The position numbers and the translations under genes were made by a program. DNA of 42,120 bases from an uncultured Bacillota bacterium. GTDB taxonomy: Bacteria; Bacillota_I; Bacilli_A; RF39; UBA660. Within the stretch, counting starts at the first letter, position 1. Every line of letters begins with the position of its first letter. The notes beneath the pieces are model-generated. The model had not been told where the DNA came from. It searched no databases and worked only from the letters and a program-made list of their open reading frames with translations. The DNA lies in contig ONIZ01000009.1 of NCBI GenBank assembly GCA_900317975.1, positions 1-42,120 of the forward strand. The letters run 5' to 3'. Shown piece by piece: positions 34,187 to 41,391 of the stretch.

Positions 34187-34727
34187 TTGGATCAACTCCT
34201 TTGCTTAAATTCTTTTCTATTTCCCTATAATCATTAATTACTTCATACAATTTATCCTGATTATACAAATCAAATTTTTCTTCCTCAAATTTTTCAAACT
34301 GTTCTAATATTTTATCATAGAACCCATTAATATTAAATATAATAATTGGCTTATTATGTTCTCCAAGTTTTTTACATTGTATAGAGGTCATTAATTCAGA
34401 TAATGTTCCAAAACTACCTGGAAGTATGATAGTAATATCTCCATTATTAACAAGATATTTTAGTTGATCACTAGTTTTAGAAACAAATATTTTTTCATCT
34501 GAATCAACTTCTTGTAGCATACCATAATTTTCTTTTGGTAATACTGATATTACCTTACAATTATTTTCTTTAAATACTTTATATATAGTTCCCATCATTC
34601 CATCTTCAGATGAGCCAAACATTAAAGTACAATTGTGTTCACATAACATTTGTGCAAGTTTTTTTGTTTCTTCTATATATAATTTATCTACATCATTAGA
34701 ACTGGAGCATCCAATAAATACTACCAT
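34179..34727 (-). CDS. LOG-family / TIGR00730-like Rossmann protein
   Basis: The 182-residue protein resembles the LOG (lysine decarboxylase-like, cytokinin-riboside hydrolase) family: MVVFIGCSSSNDV, then LMFGSSEDGMMGTIYKVFKE, then TIILPGSFGTLSELMTSIQC. The usual PGGxGT is PGSFGT here. Family members bind or cleave nucleotide monophosphates; the substrate here is unknown. The last residues GVDPNE are encoded by the repeated leader's Shine-Dalgarno and start region, so the original 3' end of the gene has been replaced or fused to the repeat. Confidence 0.75.
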   Translation of the reverse strand: MVVFIGCSSSNDVDKLYIEETKKLAQMLCEHNCTLMFGSSEDGMMGTIYKVFKENNCKVISVLPKENYGMLQEVDSDEKIFVSKTSDQLKYLVNNGDITIILPGSFGTLSELMTSIQCKKLGEHNKPIIIFNINGFYDKILEQFEKFEEEKFDLYNQDKLYEVINDYREIEKNLSKGVDPNE

Positions 34728-34900
34728 ATTCTCACCTCTTTTTTAAAAGTTTGACTGTCAATACCAAGTATCAAATACTATCCTATTTTTGATACTTTTT
34801 TTAGTTATTGTTCATACATTCCAGTAATTATTTATCAAAAAATGTGATTACTAAACATTAATTTTTCCTTTATTTTGTAGGAGTTTGAATGAAACTTAGA

Positions 34901-34945
34901 CTAAATCAATACCAACCAATTTATATTAGTTTTATTTTCATTCAT
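34901..34945 (-). CDS. Leader peptide 2, upstream of the LOG gene
   Basis: A 14-residue ORF, MNENKTNINWLVLI, behind AAGGAGTTGATCCAA. It lies 15 bp after the stop of the S51 peptidase gene. After the TAG the frame continues with SKFHSNSYKIKEK. Downstream a 10-bp stem hairpin (AAGTATCAAA paired with TTTGATACTT, about 34762-34793) precedes a second mini-ORF that starts TTG and ends in the LOG Shine-Dalgarno. Confidence 0.55.
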   Translation of the reverse strand: MNENKTNINWLVLI

Positions 34946-34959
34946 TTGGATCAACTCCT

Positions 34960-35694
34960 TTAAATTTGTTTTATTTTATCATTTTCATTTATTTTTTCTA
35001 TTTTACCATCTTTAATCAAATATGCTTCACCATATAAGTAATTTTTATCATCAATTAATATATATGAACCATTATTTATTGCATATATATCATATTTAAA
35101 GGAATCTGGAATAACAATTTCTTTTATAACATGTATTTCATCAACCAGATAATCTTTTAATTCATCATAATGTGGAAACACATTAATATTGGTTAATCCT
35201 AAACCTTTATATACTTTATTAAATTTAGGATCTATAGCTTCTCCTTCTAATTCAGGTGGACAATAAACTGTATCAGCCATATTCATAGCACCTGCCGAAC
35301 CACCAATTATAAGTGCATTAGTACTTTTGATTTTTTCTTTCAAATTAATATTATTGAAAAACTTATTTTGAGTAGGTACATGACCACCACATAAGAATAT
35401 TAAATCAGCTTTTTGAATTAATTCATCTGCAATATCTTCTGTACGTGAATCCAGAATATAATAGTTTTCAAAAGGCAATGTCATATTAAATGATTCAAAT
35501 GTCACATTAGCATATACATCAGTTGCTTCATTATCAAATTCATTACTCGCGACAAATAAAAAATTTTCATATTTTTTTACATACTTTTTAATATTATCTA
35601 ATATTTTATTATTGTTTCCAAAATTTTTAGCAATTCTATTACCATCTTCATCTTTATCATATAAATCAATATAACTTGTAAGAATACACTTCAT
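34960..35694 (-). CDS. Peptidase S51 (dipeptidase E-like) protein
   Basis: The 244-residue protein has the glutamine amidotransferase-like fold of S51 peptidases. LIFLCGGHVPTQNKFFNNIN and the nucleophile elbow IIGGSAGAMNMA (Ser near 133) are clear, with a downstream NINVFPHYDE (His near 174). Such enzymes cut dipeptides with an N-terminal Asp, or hydrolyse toxic peptides such as microcin C. It starts behind GAGGTGATAAT and ends directly on the next leader. Its substrate is not known. Confidence 0.82.
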   Translation of the reverse strand: MKCILTSYIDLYDKDEDGNRIAKNFGNNNKILDNIKKYVKKYENFLFVASNEFDNEATDVYANVTFESFNMTLPFENYYILDSRTEDIADELIQKADLIFLCGGHVPTQNKFFNNINLKEKIKSTNALIIGGSAGAMNMADTVYCPPELEGEAIDPKFNKVYKGLGLTNINVFPHYDELKDYLVDEIHVIKEIVIPDSFKYDIYAINNGSYILIDDKNYLYGEAYLIKDGKIEKINENDKIKQI

Positions 35695-35876
35695 ATTATC
35701 ACCTCTTTTTCTGGTCTTGACTAGCTGTTCTCACCATATCAATTCCTAAGCAATTTTTGCTTAAAAACACTTAATTTTAACTTTTTTTTACTTATTTCAA
35801 CATATTCTTATATAAAACATGTAAGATTTATTTTTGAATTTTTCCTTATATTATAAGGATTTAGGAGTGATCTTGA

Positions 35877-35921
35877 CTAAATTGTTATCAACCAATTTAT
35901 ATTAGTTTTATTTTCATTCAT
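35877..35921 (-). CDS. Leader peptide 3, upstream of the S51 gene
   Basis: A 14-residue ORF, MNENKTNINWLITI, with a strong AAGGAGTTGATCC site. Its start overlaps the GNAT stop. Past the TAG the same frame reads SRSLLNPYNIRKN. A CCTTATA-A-TATAAGG hairpin follows, and about 130 bp later a hairpin AAGCAA-AAA-TTGCTT precedes a GTG mini-ORF (MRTASQDQKKR). Confidence 0.55.
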   Translation of the reverse strand: MNENKTNINWLITI

Positions 35922-36417
35922 TTGGATCAACTCCTTTAAATTTTTCATAGAATTCATCTCTAGTAATTGAATAAGACAATAAGTCTTGTCTTTTACCTGC
36001 CTTATCCTCACACCTATTTCTTAGTCTTCCTTCTTGTATCATTCCACATTTTTGCATTACCCTACCAGAAGCAATATTATCTTCCATGAATTCAGAATAA
36101 ATCGTTTGAACATCACATTCATCAAAAAGATATTTTATTACAGTCATTGTTGCTTCAGTAGCATATCCTTTTTTCCAATGTTTTCTTGCAATAATATATC
36201 CTGGTTCGACACATCCATACTTAGACCATGTATTATTTATATCGATTGTACCTATTTGTTCATTAGTATCTTTTAATACTATCATCCATCTTAATGTTTT
36301 AGGATCATTATATTCTTCAATCCATTTATCATAAACATTTTTAGTCACCATTTCACTTTTATGTATCCCATGAATAGTATATTCTGTTTCTAATTCTTTT
36401 GTTCCATTAAAAATCAT
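35914..36417 (-). CDS. GNAT acetyltransferase, RimJ/RimL-like
   Basis: The 167-residue protein has the GNAT acetyl-CoA site region YIIARKHWKKGYATEATMTV (about 93-112) and NIASGRVMQKCGMIQEG near 130, as in RimJ/RimL-type acetyltransferases. The N-terminus lacks the usual LETERLxLR strand; it begins MIFNGTKELETEYTIHGIHK and so looks shortened by about 35 residues. The C-terminal GVDPNE comes from the repeat, as in the LOG gene. It has GAGGTGATAAT before the ATG. Such enzymes acetylate protein N-termini, antibiotics or small amines. Confidence 0.78.
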   Translation of the reverse strand: MIFNGTKELETEYTIHGIHKSEMVTKNVYDKWIEEYNDPKTLRWMIVLKDTNEQIGTIDINNTWSKYGCVEPGYIIARKHWKKGYATEATMTVIKYLFDECDVQTIYSEFMEDNIASGRVMQKCGMIQEGRLRNRCEDKAGKRQDLLSYSITRDEFYEKFKGVDPNE

Positions 36418-36555
36418 ATTATCACCTCATTTTTTCTAGGAGGGTTAAAAGGTGTAATCACCTTATTAATTCCTATCACTTTTTATACTATAAATAGTCA
36501 TTTTTTACTAATTTTTATCTATTTTAACATATTTTTATATAAAACATGCAAGATA

Positions 36556-36648
36556 TTAATTTTCATAAAGCCTTGTAAATAAAGGATTTCTTAAAGGGGT
36601 TAAATAAATCGTAATCAACCAATTTATATTAGTTTTATTTTCATTCAT
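36556..36648 (-). CDS. Leader peptide 4, upstream of the GNAT gene
   Basis: A 30-residue ORF that begins MNENKTNINWLITI and continues YLTPLRNPLF to a stop after LYEN. It shares its first 14 residues with leader 3, but uses synonymous codons (ATT/ATA, ACG/ACA), which argues for selection on the peptide. It is preceded by a TATAAT at 36681-36686. A second mini-ORF (MITPFNPPRKNEVII) starts at a GTG downstream and ends in a TGA overlapping the GNAT ATG. Confidence 0.6.
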   Translation of the reverse strand: MNENKTNINWLITIYLTPLRNPLFTRLYEN

Positions 36649-36680
36649 AAGAATCACTTCCTAACACTTAAATCACTCAA

Positions 36681-36721
36681 ATTATAACATAAAAACGGCA
36701 AATTTTGTATAAATCTACCGC
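36681..36721 (-). terminator. Terminator plus overlapping promoter -10
   Basis: CGGTAGATTT and AAATTTGCCG (36720-36695, wobble-paired) with TTTTT end the acyltransferase transcript. TATAAT (36686-36681) follows directly and starts the GNAT leader transcript. Confidence 0.6.
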
Positions 36722-36782
36722 TTTTTATATCTATTTTTAGGGTTTGAATAAAACGTTATCAATTATTATATCAACATTATCA

Positions 36783-36820
36783 GGACATATGGCTGTTCGC
36801 AAAATCAAAAGTTTCCGAAC
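36783..36820 (-). repeat. 3' boundary element after the acyltransferase gene
   Basis: A GTTCG...CGAAC hairpin (36795-36820) is followed by GCCATATGTCC (36793-36783). Related sequences follow the SAP-like gene (39754-39789) and the FtsX-like gene (41730-41740). Confidence 0.45.
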
Positions 36821-36824
36821 TATT

Positions 36825-37901
36825 TTATTTTTTTACTATACCAAGTAATAATCTATTAACAATAGGTATTCTTTTTAATATTTCAGTCATTAAAGGTAAT
36901 ATAATTATTGTTCCTAAAATTAAGATTATATAATTAAATATGAAGTTATCAAACTTAATATATTCAACTAAAATAAATGATATAACTATTTGTATTGTAT
37001 AATGTAAAACATAAAAACTAAAATTATTTTTATTCATATAGTCAGTGAATTTATTTTTTATATCTAAATACTTTTTACTAATACCAAATGCTGATAAAAT
37101 TACTAACCATATATAAATATTTGTAAATATGTTAGTTAAAAATTCATTAGATCCAAAGTTGGCTCCATAGTTTATTATTGTAAATACAATTCCAAAAATA
37201 AATGTTGTTATTCCTAATGGTATTGCAATACTTTCTAATTTTTGAATAATCTTATCATTTGAAAACACATAGTAACCTAGTATAAACATCAATAAATATA
37301 TTCCCCATCTATATACTGTAACAACTGGTGTATTTAATATAAATGAAGTACCCCATACTACTAAAAATAATAAGAATAATATTGGTAAATTAATTTTGTT
37401 AAATAGATTATCTAATCTTTGTTTTTTATCAATTTTTCTGATTAAAACAATTAATAATGATGCTATAAATAATACATGAGCATACCATAATGGTCCAATT
37501 CCAATTAATGAAAATATTAAATATTTTATAGGACCTGGAATCATATTTCCATTACCTGCAAATATATCGCCATAATAATTTGTTATCCATCCACTTATCC
37601 AACCATATGCAAATATACCTACAATACTTGGAACTAGTATTCTTTTGGATCTATCTTTAATAAATTCTTTGTTACTTTTATTTTTTAAAGAATATTTTGT
37701 TGAAATACCTGATACTACAAACAATAAACACATGATCCATGGATATGTAAATACACATATAGCATCAAGTTCTTTTATTCCTTTTACTCCTATATTTGAT
37801 ATTACACCACTTGAATTAAATATATAAAACACATGATATAGAATTACAACACATAAGGTAATCCACCTTATATTATCTAAATAATGCTTTCTTTTACTCA
37901 T
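36825..37901 (-). CDS. Membrane acyltransferase, acyltransferase-3 family
   Basis: The 358-residue protein has about ten membrane segments and starts RKHYLDNIRWITLCVVILYH, the typical first segment of the family with its catalytic His. RSKRILVPSIVGIFAYGW and WYAHVLFIASLLIVL follow. Members O-acetylate surface polysaccharides, peptidoglycan or lipids; substrate unknown here. It follows the AbrB-like gene by 11 bp and is the second gene of that unit. Confidence 0.85.
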   Translation of the reverse strand: MSKRKHYLDNIRWITLCVVILYHVFYIFNSSGVISNIGVKGIKELDAICVFTYPWIMCLLFVVSGISTKYSLKNKSNKEFIKDRSKRILVPSIVGIFAYGWISGWITNYYGDIFAGNGNMIPGPIKYLIFSLIGIGPLWYAHVLFIASLLIVLIRKIDKKQRLDNLFNKINLPILFLLFLVVWGTSFILNTPVVTVYRWGIYLLMFILGYYVFSNDKIIQKLESIAIPLGITTFIFGIVFTIINYGANFGSNEFLTNIFTNIYIWLVILSAFGISKKYLDIKNKFTDYMNKNNFSFYVLHYTIQIVISFILVEYIKFDNFIFNYIILILGTIIILPLMTEILKRIPIVNRLLLGIVKK

Positions 37902-37912
37902 AATTATTTATC

Positions 37913-38104
37913 CTAATCTGGCAATACTTTATCCATAGTATCTTCTAACACTTCAGATTTAACAATAGCCATTCCTTTCTTTTTGTCACATAAAACAACA
38001 ACTGAATCTCCTGGCTTAATATCAAACATATCTCTTGCTTCTTTAGGAATTACTATTTGTCCTTTTTCACCAACTTTAGCAATACCTACAAACTTATCTT
38101 TCAT
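37913..38104 (-). CDS. AbrB/SpoVT/MazE-like DNA-binding protein
   Basis: The 63-residue protein shows the swapped-hairpin AbrB domain: GIAKVGEKGQIVIPKEARDM, then FDIKPGDSVVVLCDKKKGMA. It is likely the repressor of its own operon with the acyltransferase. An 18-bp palindrome (38119-38136) lies between its promoter and ribosome site. No toxin partner follows, so it is not a clear MazE antitoxin. Confidence 0.85.
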   Translation of the reverse strand: MKDKFVGIAKVGEKGQIVIPKEARDMFDIKPGDSVVVLCDKKKGMAIVKSEVLEDTMDKVLPD

Positions 38105-38118
38105 ATATGCCTCCTTTG

Positions 38119-38136
38119 AGTATAACTAGTTATACT
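38119..38136. promoter_or_regulatory. 18-bp perfect palindrome, probable operator
   Basis: AGTATAACTAGTTATACT lies 11 bp downstream of the -10 box (38148-38153) and just ahead of the AGGAGG site of the abrB-like gene. It is a likely self-binding site, or a hairpin at the very 5' end of the transcript. Confidence 0.6.
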
Positions 38137-38147
38137 TTTCATACCTT

Positions 38148-38176
38148 ATTATAGACTAAATATTCTTAAAAGTAAA
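38148..38176 (-). promoter_or_regulatory. Promoter of the abrB-like / acyltransferase unit
   Basis: TTTACT (38176-38171), a 17-base spacer and TATAAT (38153-38148) lie upstream of the palindrome. The unit can thus be read both from this promoter and from the leader upstream. Confidence 0.6.
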
Positions 38177-38334
38177 CATATAAAGAGTTTGGAACATTAT
38201 TTATTTTATGAGCAATTATAACTGCATTTATAAGTAAGGGTTTGACTAGATGTTACCAATTCTTCAATTCCTAGTCAAAAATTACTAAAAAAACAATGTT
38301 TTTAGCAAAAATACCAACTTTTACTATTTTTCTG

Positions 38335-38363
38335 AATAAAAAAAGCAAGATCTAAAATCTTGC
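38335..38363 (-). terminator. Attenuator terminator after leader peptide 5
   Basis: GCAAGAT-TTTAG-ATCTTGC is followed by seven Ts on the minus strand, only 8 bp after the stop of leader 5. This is a clear intrinsic terminator between a leader ORF and the abrB-like gene. Confidence 0.8.
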
Positions 38364-38370
38364 AAAGCCT

Positions 38371-38442
38371 CTAAATATAATGATTTCCTCTAGAGTTTGA
38401 ATAAAACGTTACCAACCAGTTGATATTAGTTTTATTATCCAT
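38371..38442 (-). CDS. Leader peptide 5, upstream of the abrB-like gene
   Basis: A 23-residue ORF that begins MDNKTNINWLVTF and continues YSNSRGNHYI, with GGAGTGATTCCT before the ATG. It is followed at once by the terminator at 38335-38363, so transcription beyond depends on attenuator relief or on the internal promoter at 38148. A later TTG mini-ORF (starting MVTSSQTL) resembles the MRTASQ mini-ORF before the S51 gene. Confidence 0.6.
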   Translation of the reverse strand: MDNKTNINWLVTFYSNSRGNHYI

Positions 38443-38465
38443 AGGAATCACTCCATTTCTATTCA

Positions 38466-38506
38466 ATTATAGCATAAAAAAGACGAAATTTAGTATAATT
38501 CCATCT
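38466..38506 (-). terminator. Terminator plus overlapping promoter -10
   Basis: A wobble-paired stem (AGATGGAATT with AATTTCGTCT) and a T-run are followed directly by TATAAT (38471-38466), which serves leader 5. Confidence 0.55.
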
Positions 38507-38524
38507 AATTTCACTACTATATAA

Positions 38525-38546
38525 CAAAAAGTAGGATTTCTCCTAC
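38525..38546 (-). terminator. Terminator after the CPBP protease gene
   Basis: GTAGGA-GAAA-TCCTAC, a stem with a GAAA tetraloop, followed by TTTTT on the minus strand, ends the transcript of the gene at 38585. Confidence 0.88.
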
Positions 38547-38554
38547 TCATCAGT

Positions 38555-38576
38555 TCGCAATATCTTAATCTTGCGA
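38555..38576 (-). repeat. 3' boundary hairpin after the first CPBP gene
   Basis: TCGCAA-GATTAAGATA-TTGCGA forms a six-pair hairpin just after the stop. The same 22-base element recurs at 39768-39789 and 40418-40439. Its TCGCAAGATTA half (38576-38566) is the exact complement of a sequence before the same gene (39393-39403). Confidence 0.55.
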
Positions 38577-38584
38577 TTATTCTA

Positions 38585-39340
38585 CTAATTAAAAATCTTT
38601 TTCTTATTATTTATTTTAACTAGAACTAGTGACATTATTACTAATATAATTGATGTTACTAAACTACCAATAATATTTTCATTAATTATATATATACCAC
38701 TTAATGAATTTACAATACAATGTAATAATACACATAAACATACGCTATTAGTATTTTTTCTAATACTTGCTAGAGAAAAAGCTAAACCTAATACACTTAT
38801 TCCAAAAGCAAAATAGTTTTGTCCATATTGGGCAACTCCTTGAATAAAGAATAAAGGTAAATGCCATAACCACCATATAGCACTGACAACTAATGTTGAT
38901 AAAAGAAAATTATGTTTTTTTTCTAATTCAGATTGTAAAATATATCTCCATCCAGCTTCTTCTAATCCACCACCAATTAACATTATGGGTATCATAAGAA
39001 CAATTGCATATAAAGGAAAACCACTTTCATATCCTGAAATAAATATTTGAGGTAAAATATATACTACACCTAAAAATATCACCATTAAATAGGATAATAG
39101 ATTATGTTTGAAATCAAAAATATGTTTAATCCAATCTTTAAATCCTTTAATTTGATTATTTTTCTTTAGTGATATATAAGAAGCAATAGTTGGAGACCAA
39201 CCACCAATCAAATATGGAACATATAACAATGGATTATCTTTTAATATAATTCCATTTATACTGCAAACTATTAATGTTCCCCAACAAATAATCATTATTA
39301 AAAATGTAATTGATAAATAATCTTTTATTAATTTATTCAT
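38585..39340 (-). CDS. CPBP-family membrane protease
   Basis: The 251-residue protein has about seven membrane segments. The CPBP (Abi, Rce1-like) motifs are clear: GGGLEEAGWRYILQSELEKK near 127-146, IWWLWHLPLFF near 162 and LLHCIVNSL near 210. These glutamate/histidine intramembrane proteases occur in bacteriocin immunity and in prenyl-protein processing. Substrate unknown. It is preceded by leader 6 and has AAGGAGTTTATT before its ATG. Confidence 0.85.
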   Translation of the reverse strand: MNKLIKDYLSITFLIMIICWGTLIVCSINGIILKDNPLLYVPYLIGGWSPTIASYISLKKNNQIKGFKDWIKHIFDFKHNLLSYLMVIFLGVVYILPQIFISGYESGFPLYAIVLMIPIMLIGGGLEEAGWRYILQSELEKKHNFLLSTLVVSAIWWLWHLPLFFIQGVAQYGQNYFAFGISVLGLAFSLASIRKNTNSVCLCVLLHCIVNSLSGIYIINENIIGSLVTSIILVIMSLVLVKINNKKKIFN

Positions 39341-39439
39341 ATAATAAACTCCTTCTAATATATTATATCATACTTTTTATCTTTCTTGCTCATCGCAAGA
39401 TTACTATTTTTTTAACACTCAGTAAAAGTTGAAAAGCCC

Positions 39440-39469
39440 TTATTTTATAATGGGGTTAGCTGGAAACAT
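39440..39469 (-). CDS. Second mini-ORF before first CPBP gene (MFPANPIIK)
   Basis: A nine-residue ORF MFPANPIIK with GATAAGGTG before its ATG. The same nine residues occur before the second CPBP gene (41392-41421), with the Pro codon changed from CCG to CCA. It lies between the attenuator hairpin and the gene. Confidence 0.4.
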   Translation of the reverse strand: MFPANPIIK

Positions 39470-39489
39470 CACCTTATCAAAAATATATA

Positions 39490-39522
39490 AAAAAAGCACC
39501 ATTTTTAGTGATTTTAGGTGTT
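39490..39522 (-). terminator. Attenuator hairpin after leader peptide 6
   Basis: CACC and GGTG (with ATCAC and GGTGCT as alternative pairing) around TAAAAAT form a hairpin followed by seven Ts on the minus strand. The equivalent hairpin at 41437-41468 is stronger. Confidence 0.5.
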
Positions 39523-39543
39523 TTTTGTCAATTTTTCTAGTTT

Positions 39544-39627
39544 TTAATTTCCTCTTATTTTATAAGGATTTGTTAAAGGGGTTAGATAAATCATGCTCAA
39601 GCAGTTTATATTAGTTTTATTATCCAT
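39544..39627 (-). CDS. Leader peptide 6, upstream of first CPBP gene
   Basis: A 27-residue ORF beginning MDNKTNINCLSMI and continuing YLTPLTNPYKIRGN, with GGAGTGATTCCT before its ATG. It shares the YLTP..NPYKI end with leader 7. It is preceded by TATAAT at 39651-39656. Confidence 0.6.
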   Translation of the reverse strand: MDNKTNINCLSMIYLTPLTNPYKIRGN

Positions 39628-39650
39628 AGGAATCACTCCATTTCTATTCA

Positions 39651-39691
39651 ATTATAGCATAAAAAAGACGAAATTTAGTATAATTTCATCC
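39651..39691 (-). terminator. Terminator plus overlapping promoter -10
   Basis: GATGAAATTA and AAATTTCGTC with a T-run end the SAP-like gene's transcript. TATAAT (39656-39651) immediately follows and drives leader 6. It is nearly identical to the element at 38466-38506. Confidence 0.6.
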
Positions 39692-39753
39692 ATTTTTAAA
39701 TCAATTTTTGGGGGTTAGTTATTGCAACATCATTTTTTGAGTTACAGTTGCCA

Positions 39754-39789
39754 GGTCATATGGTAAATCGTAATATCTTAATCTTCCGA
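39754..39789 (-). repeat. 3' boundary element after the SAP-like gene
   Basis: The 22-base TCGnAAGATTAAGATATT-type hairpin (39789-39768) is followed by ACCATATGACC (39764-39754). It matches the elements after the CPBP, acyltransferase and FtsX-like genes. Confidence 0.5.
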
Positions 39790-39798
39790 TCATTCTAA

Positions 39799-40365
39799 TT
39801 ATAAAATTTTAAGATCTTCCTTTTCATATTTATTGGAGCCTTTTAAACTCTTTTTATATTTCCAACATTTAATAGCATCATCTAATGTTTTATCTTTATT
39901 ATCATTAAAAAAATCTCTTATATAGGTATTGTACTCAAATTGTTTATCAATAGTAGTTTTATTATTTTTCTTATCTTCTAATATTTTATAGTATGCTTCT
40001 ATTGAATCTTTGTAAGTTTTTCCCGCATTACTTTTTAACCACTTTTGAAATAAAACATTAAACGAAAAACTTTTACCTATCTCTTTTTTATAAAATGCTC
40101 TATGCTTTTCAGAACATACAAAATTATCTTCTATAATGCTTTCAAGAGTGATTTCATCTATTATTTTTGTTCTTCTAGAATCATATACTTTAAAAATTCT
40201 TTCTCCTGTATCAAGAAACTTTGATATTCTATCAGTTAGTTCAATTTTACAACCCGTAGTTTGTAAATCATTTTTTTTACAAAAATCAATAAGTTCTTCT
40301 TTTAAATAATAATATTCTCTAAACGTTTTACTATCTAATTGATTATTTAATTCTGGTCTATCCAT
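39799..40365 (-). CDS. SAP-domain protein, DUF6434-like
   Basis: The 188-residue soluble protein has a SAP-like helix-turn-helix at the N-terminus (LKEELIDFCKKNDLQTTGCK, then IELTDRISKFLDTGE, about 21-55). The conserved C-terminal block (DNFVCSEKHRAFYKKEIGKS, then FSFNVLFQKWLKSNAGKTYK, then DSIEAYYKILEDKK) fits DUF6434. SAP domains bind DNA, but the function is unknown. This gene has no repeated leader of its own, only a simple promoter and ribosome site (AGAGGTTG). Confidence 0.8.
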   Translation of the reverse strand: MDRPELNNQLDSKTFREYYYLKEELIDFCKKNDLQTTGCKIELTDRISKFLDTGERIFKVYDSRRTKIIDEITLESIIEDNFVCSEKHRAFYKKEIGKSFSFNVLFQKWLKSNAGKTYKDSIEAYYKILEDKKNNKTTIDKQFEYNTYIRDFFNDNKDKTLDDAIKCWKYKKSLKGSNKYEKEDLKIL

Positions 40366-40385
40366 AATATCAACCTCTATATAAA

Positions 40386-40418
40386 ATTATACCATACAAA
40401 AACGGATTTTCATCCGTT
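40386..40418 (-). terminator. Terminator after second CPBP gene, with promoter -10
   Basis: AACGGATGAAAATCCGTT (40418-40401) and a T-run end the CPBP transcript. TATAAT (40391-40386) follows for the SAP-like gene. The stem sequence is nearly the same as the one at 31932-31958. Confidence 0.8.
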
Positions 40419-40439
40419 CTATATATCTTAATCTTACGA
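40418..40439 (-). repeat. 3' boundary element after the second CPBP gene
   Basis: TCGTAAGATTAAGATATATA lies just after the stop. Its TCGTAAGATTA half (40439-40429) is exactly complementary to the sequence before the same gene (41345-41355). The G/A difference from the first CPBP pair is kept on both sides. Confidence 0.5.
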
Positions 40440-40446
40440 GCAATCA

Positions 40447-41292
40447 TTATCTTTTATCTTCGATACTATTAAGTTTCTTATTTTTAAATACTTTTCTTAA
40501 TTGCAATAATCCTGAAATTACAAATAATGAACAAAGTGCTATATTAATAATTCCAGCACCAATATTAGTATCTGTTGTATTTGCCACATTCATCATTTTA
40601 TCAATATCTTTTGCAAAACTAAACCAAAAATAACCAGCGAAATCAAATATTGTATGAAGTATTATACAAGGAAGCAAGTTTTCAGTACGAAAATATATTA
40701 CAGCAAACAATACACCAACAAATGATGCAGAAATAACTTGTGCAATTGTTGTTATAATAAGGTCTGGATACACAATAAGATTTAGAAAATGAACACATCC
40801 GAATATAAGTGCTGATAACAATACTGATGTGTATATTCCTTTTTTACTCTCGCCAAAGTATTTTCTAAATAAACTAAAGATAAAACCTCTAAATACAATT
40901 TCTTCATAAAGACCAACACTTAAAGCAAAAACTAAAAACATTATAATCATTGGTAATGCTTGTATAAAACTTATTTCAGGATTTTGATAACCACCTAAAA
41001 AATTAAACATACTAGCAATACATAACATTGACCCAAACCAGAATATTCCTTTTACAAGAGATTTCTTTCCAAATCCAATTTTTAATTTATATAGTTTTAA
41101 TATTATAAAAATAAAAATTGCTGACATAATAAATTTTATCGTAGTTGAAAAAATTATTTTTGGCACAGTGGAAGAAATCAAACTTTCAGGTACTACTAAT
41201 AACAATATAACTTCAATTAAGGAAGATAAAAACAATAAAGCAACAGCTGATAGTGGAATAAGTTTTCTATTCTTTTCAAATAATTTATTCAT
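40447..41292 (-). CDS. CPBP-family membrane protease
   Basis: The 281-residue protein has about eight membrane segments and the CPBP motifs LYEEIVFRGFIFSLFRKYFG near 128-147, ALIFGCVHFLNL near 161 and CIILHTIFDFAGYF near 208. Its sequence is clearly distinct from the CPBP protein at 38585. It may protect against a peptide or process a membrane substrate. GAGGTGATTAT precedes the ATG and a TATAAT lies a further 20 bp upstream, so it has a promoter of its own as well as leader 7. Confidence 0.87.
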   Translation of the reverse strand: MNKLFEKNRKLIPLSAVALLFLSSLIEVILLLVVPESLISSTVPKIIFSTTIKFIMSAIFIFIILKLYKLKIGFGKKSLVKGIFWFGSMLCIASMFNFLGGYQNPEISFIQALPMIIMFLVFALSVGLYEEIVFRGFIFSLFRKYFGESKKGIYTSVLLSALIFGCVHFLNLIVYPDLIITTIAQVISASFVGVLFAVIYFRTENLLPCIILHTIFDFAGYFWFSFAKDIDKMMNVANTTDTNIGAGIINIALCSLFVISGLLQLRKVFKNKKLNSIEDKR

Positions 41293-41344
41293 ATAATCAC
41301 CTCTTCTATTAAGAATTATACCATAATTTTCGTTATTTAAGTGT

Positions 41345-41370
41345 TCGTAAGATTACTATTTTTCGAACAC
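41345..41370 (-). repeat. 5' boundary hairpin before the second CPBP gene
   Basis: TGTTCG and CGAACA flank AAAAATAGTAATCTTA on the minus strand (41370-41343). The TAATCTTACGA part is repeated in inverted form after the gene. Confidence 0.45.
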
Positions 41371-41391
41371 TCAGTAAAAGTTGAAAAGTCC

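Noticed and set aside
37913..38104. MazE antitoxin of a toxin-antitoxin pair
   Set aside because: The AbrB fold fits, but the neighbour is a membrane acyltransferase and no MazF or PIN toxin is nearby.
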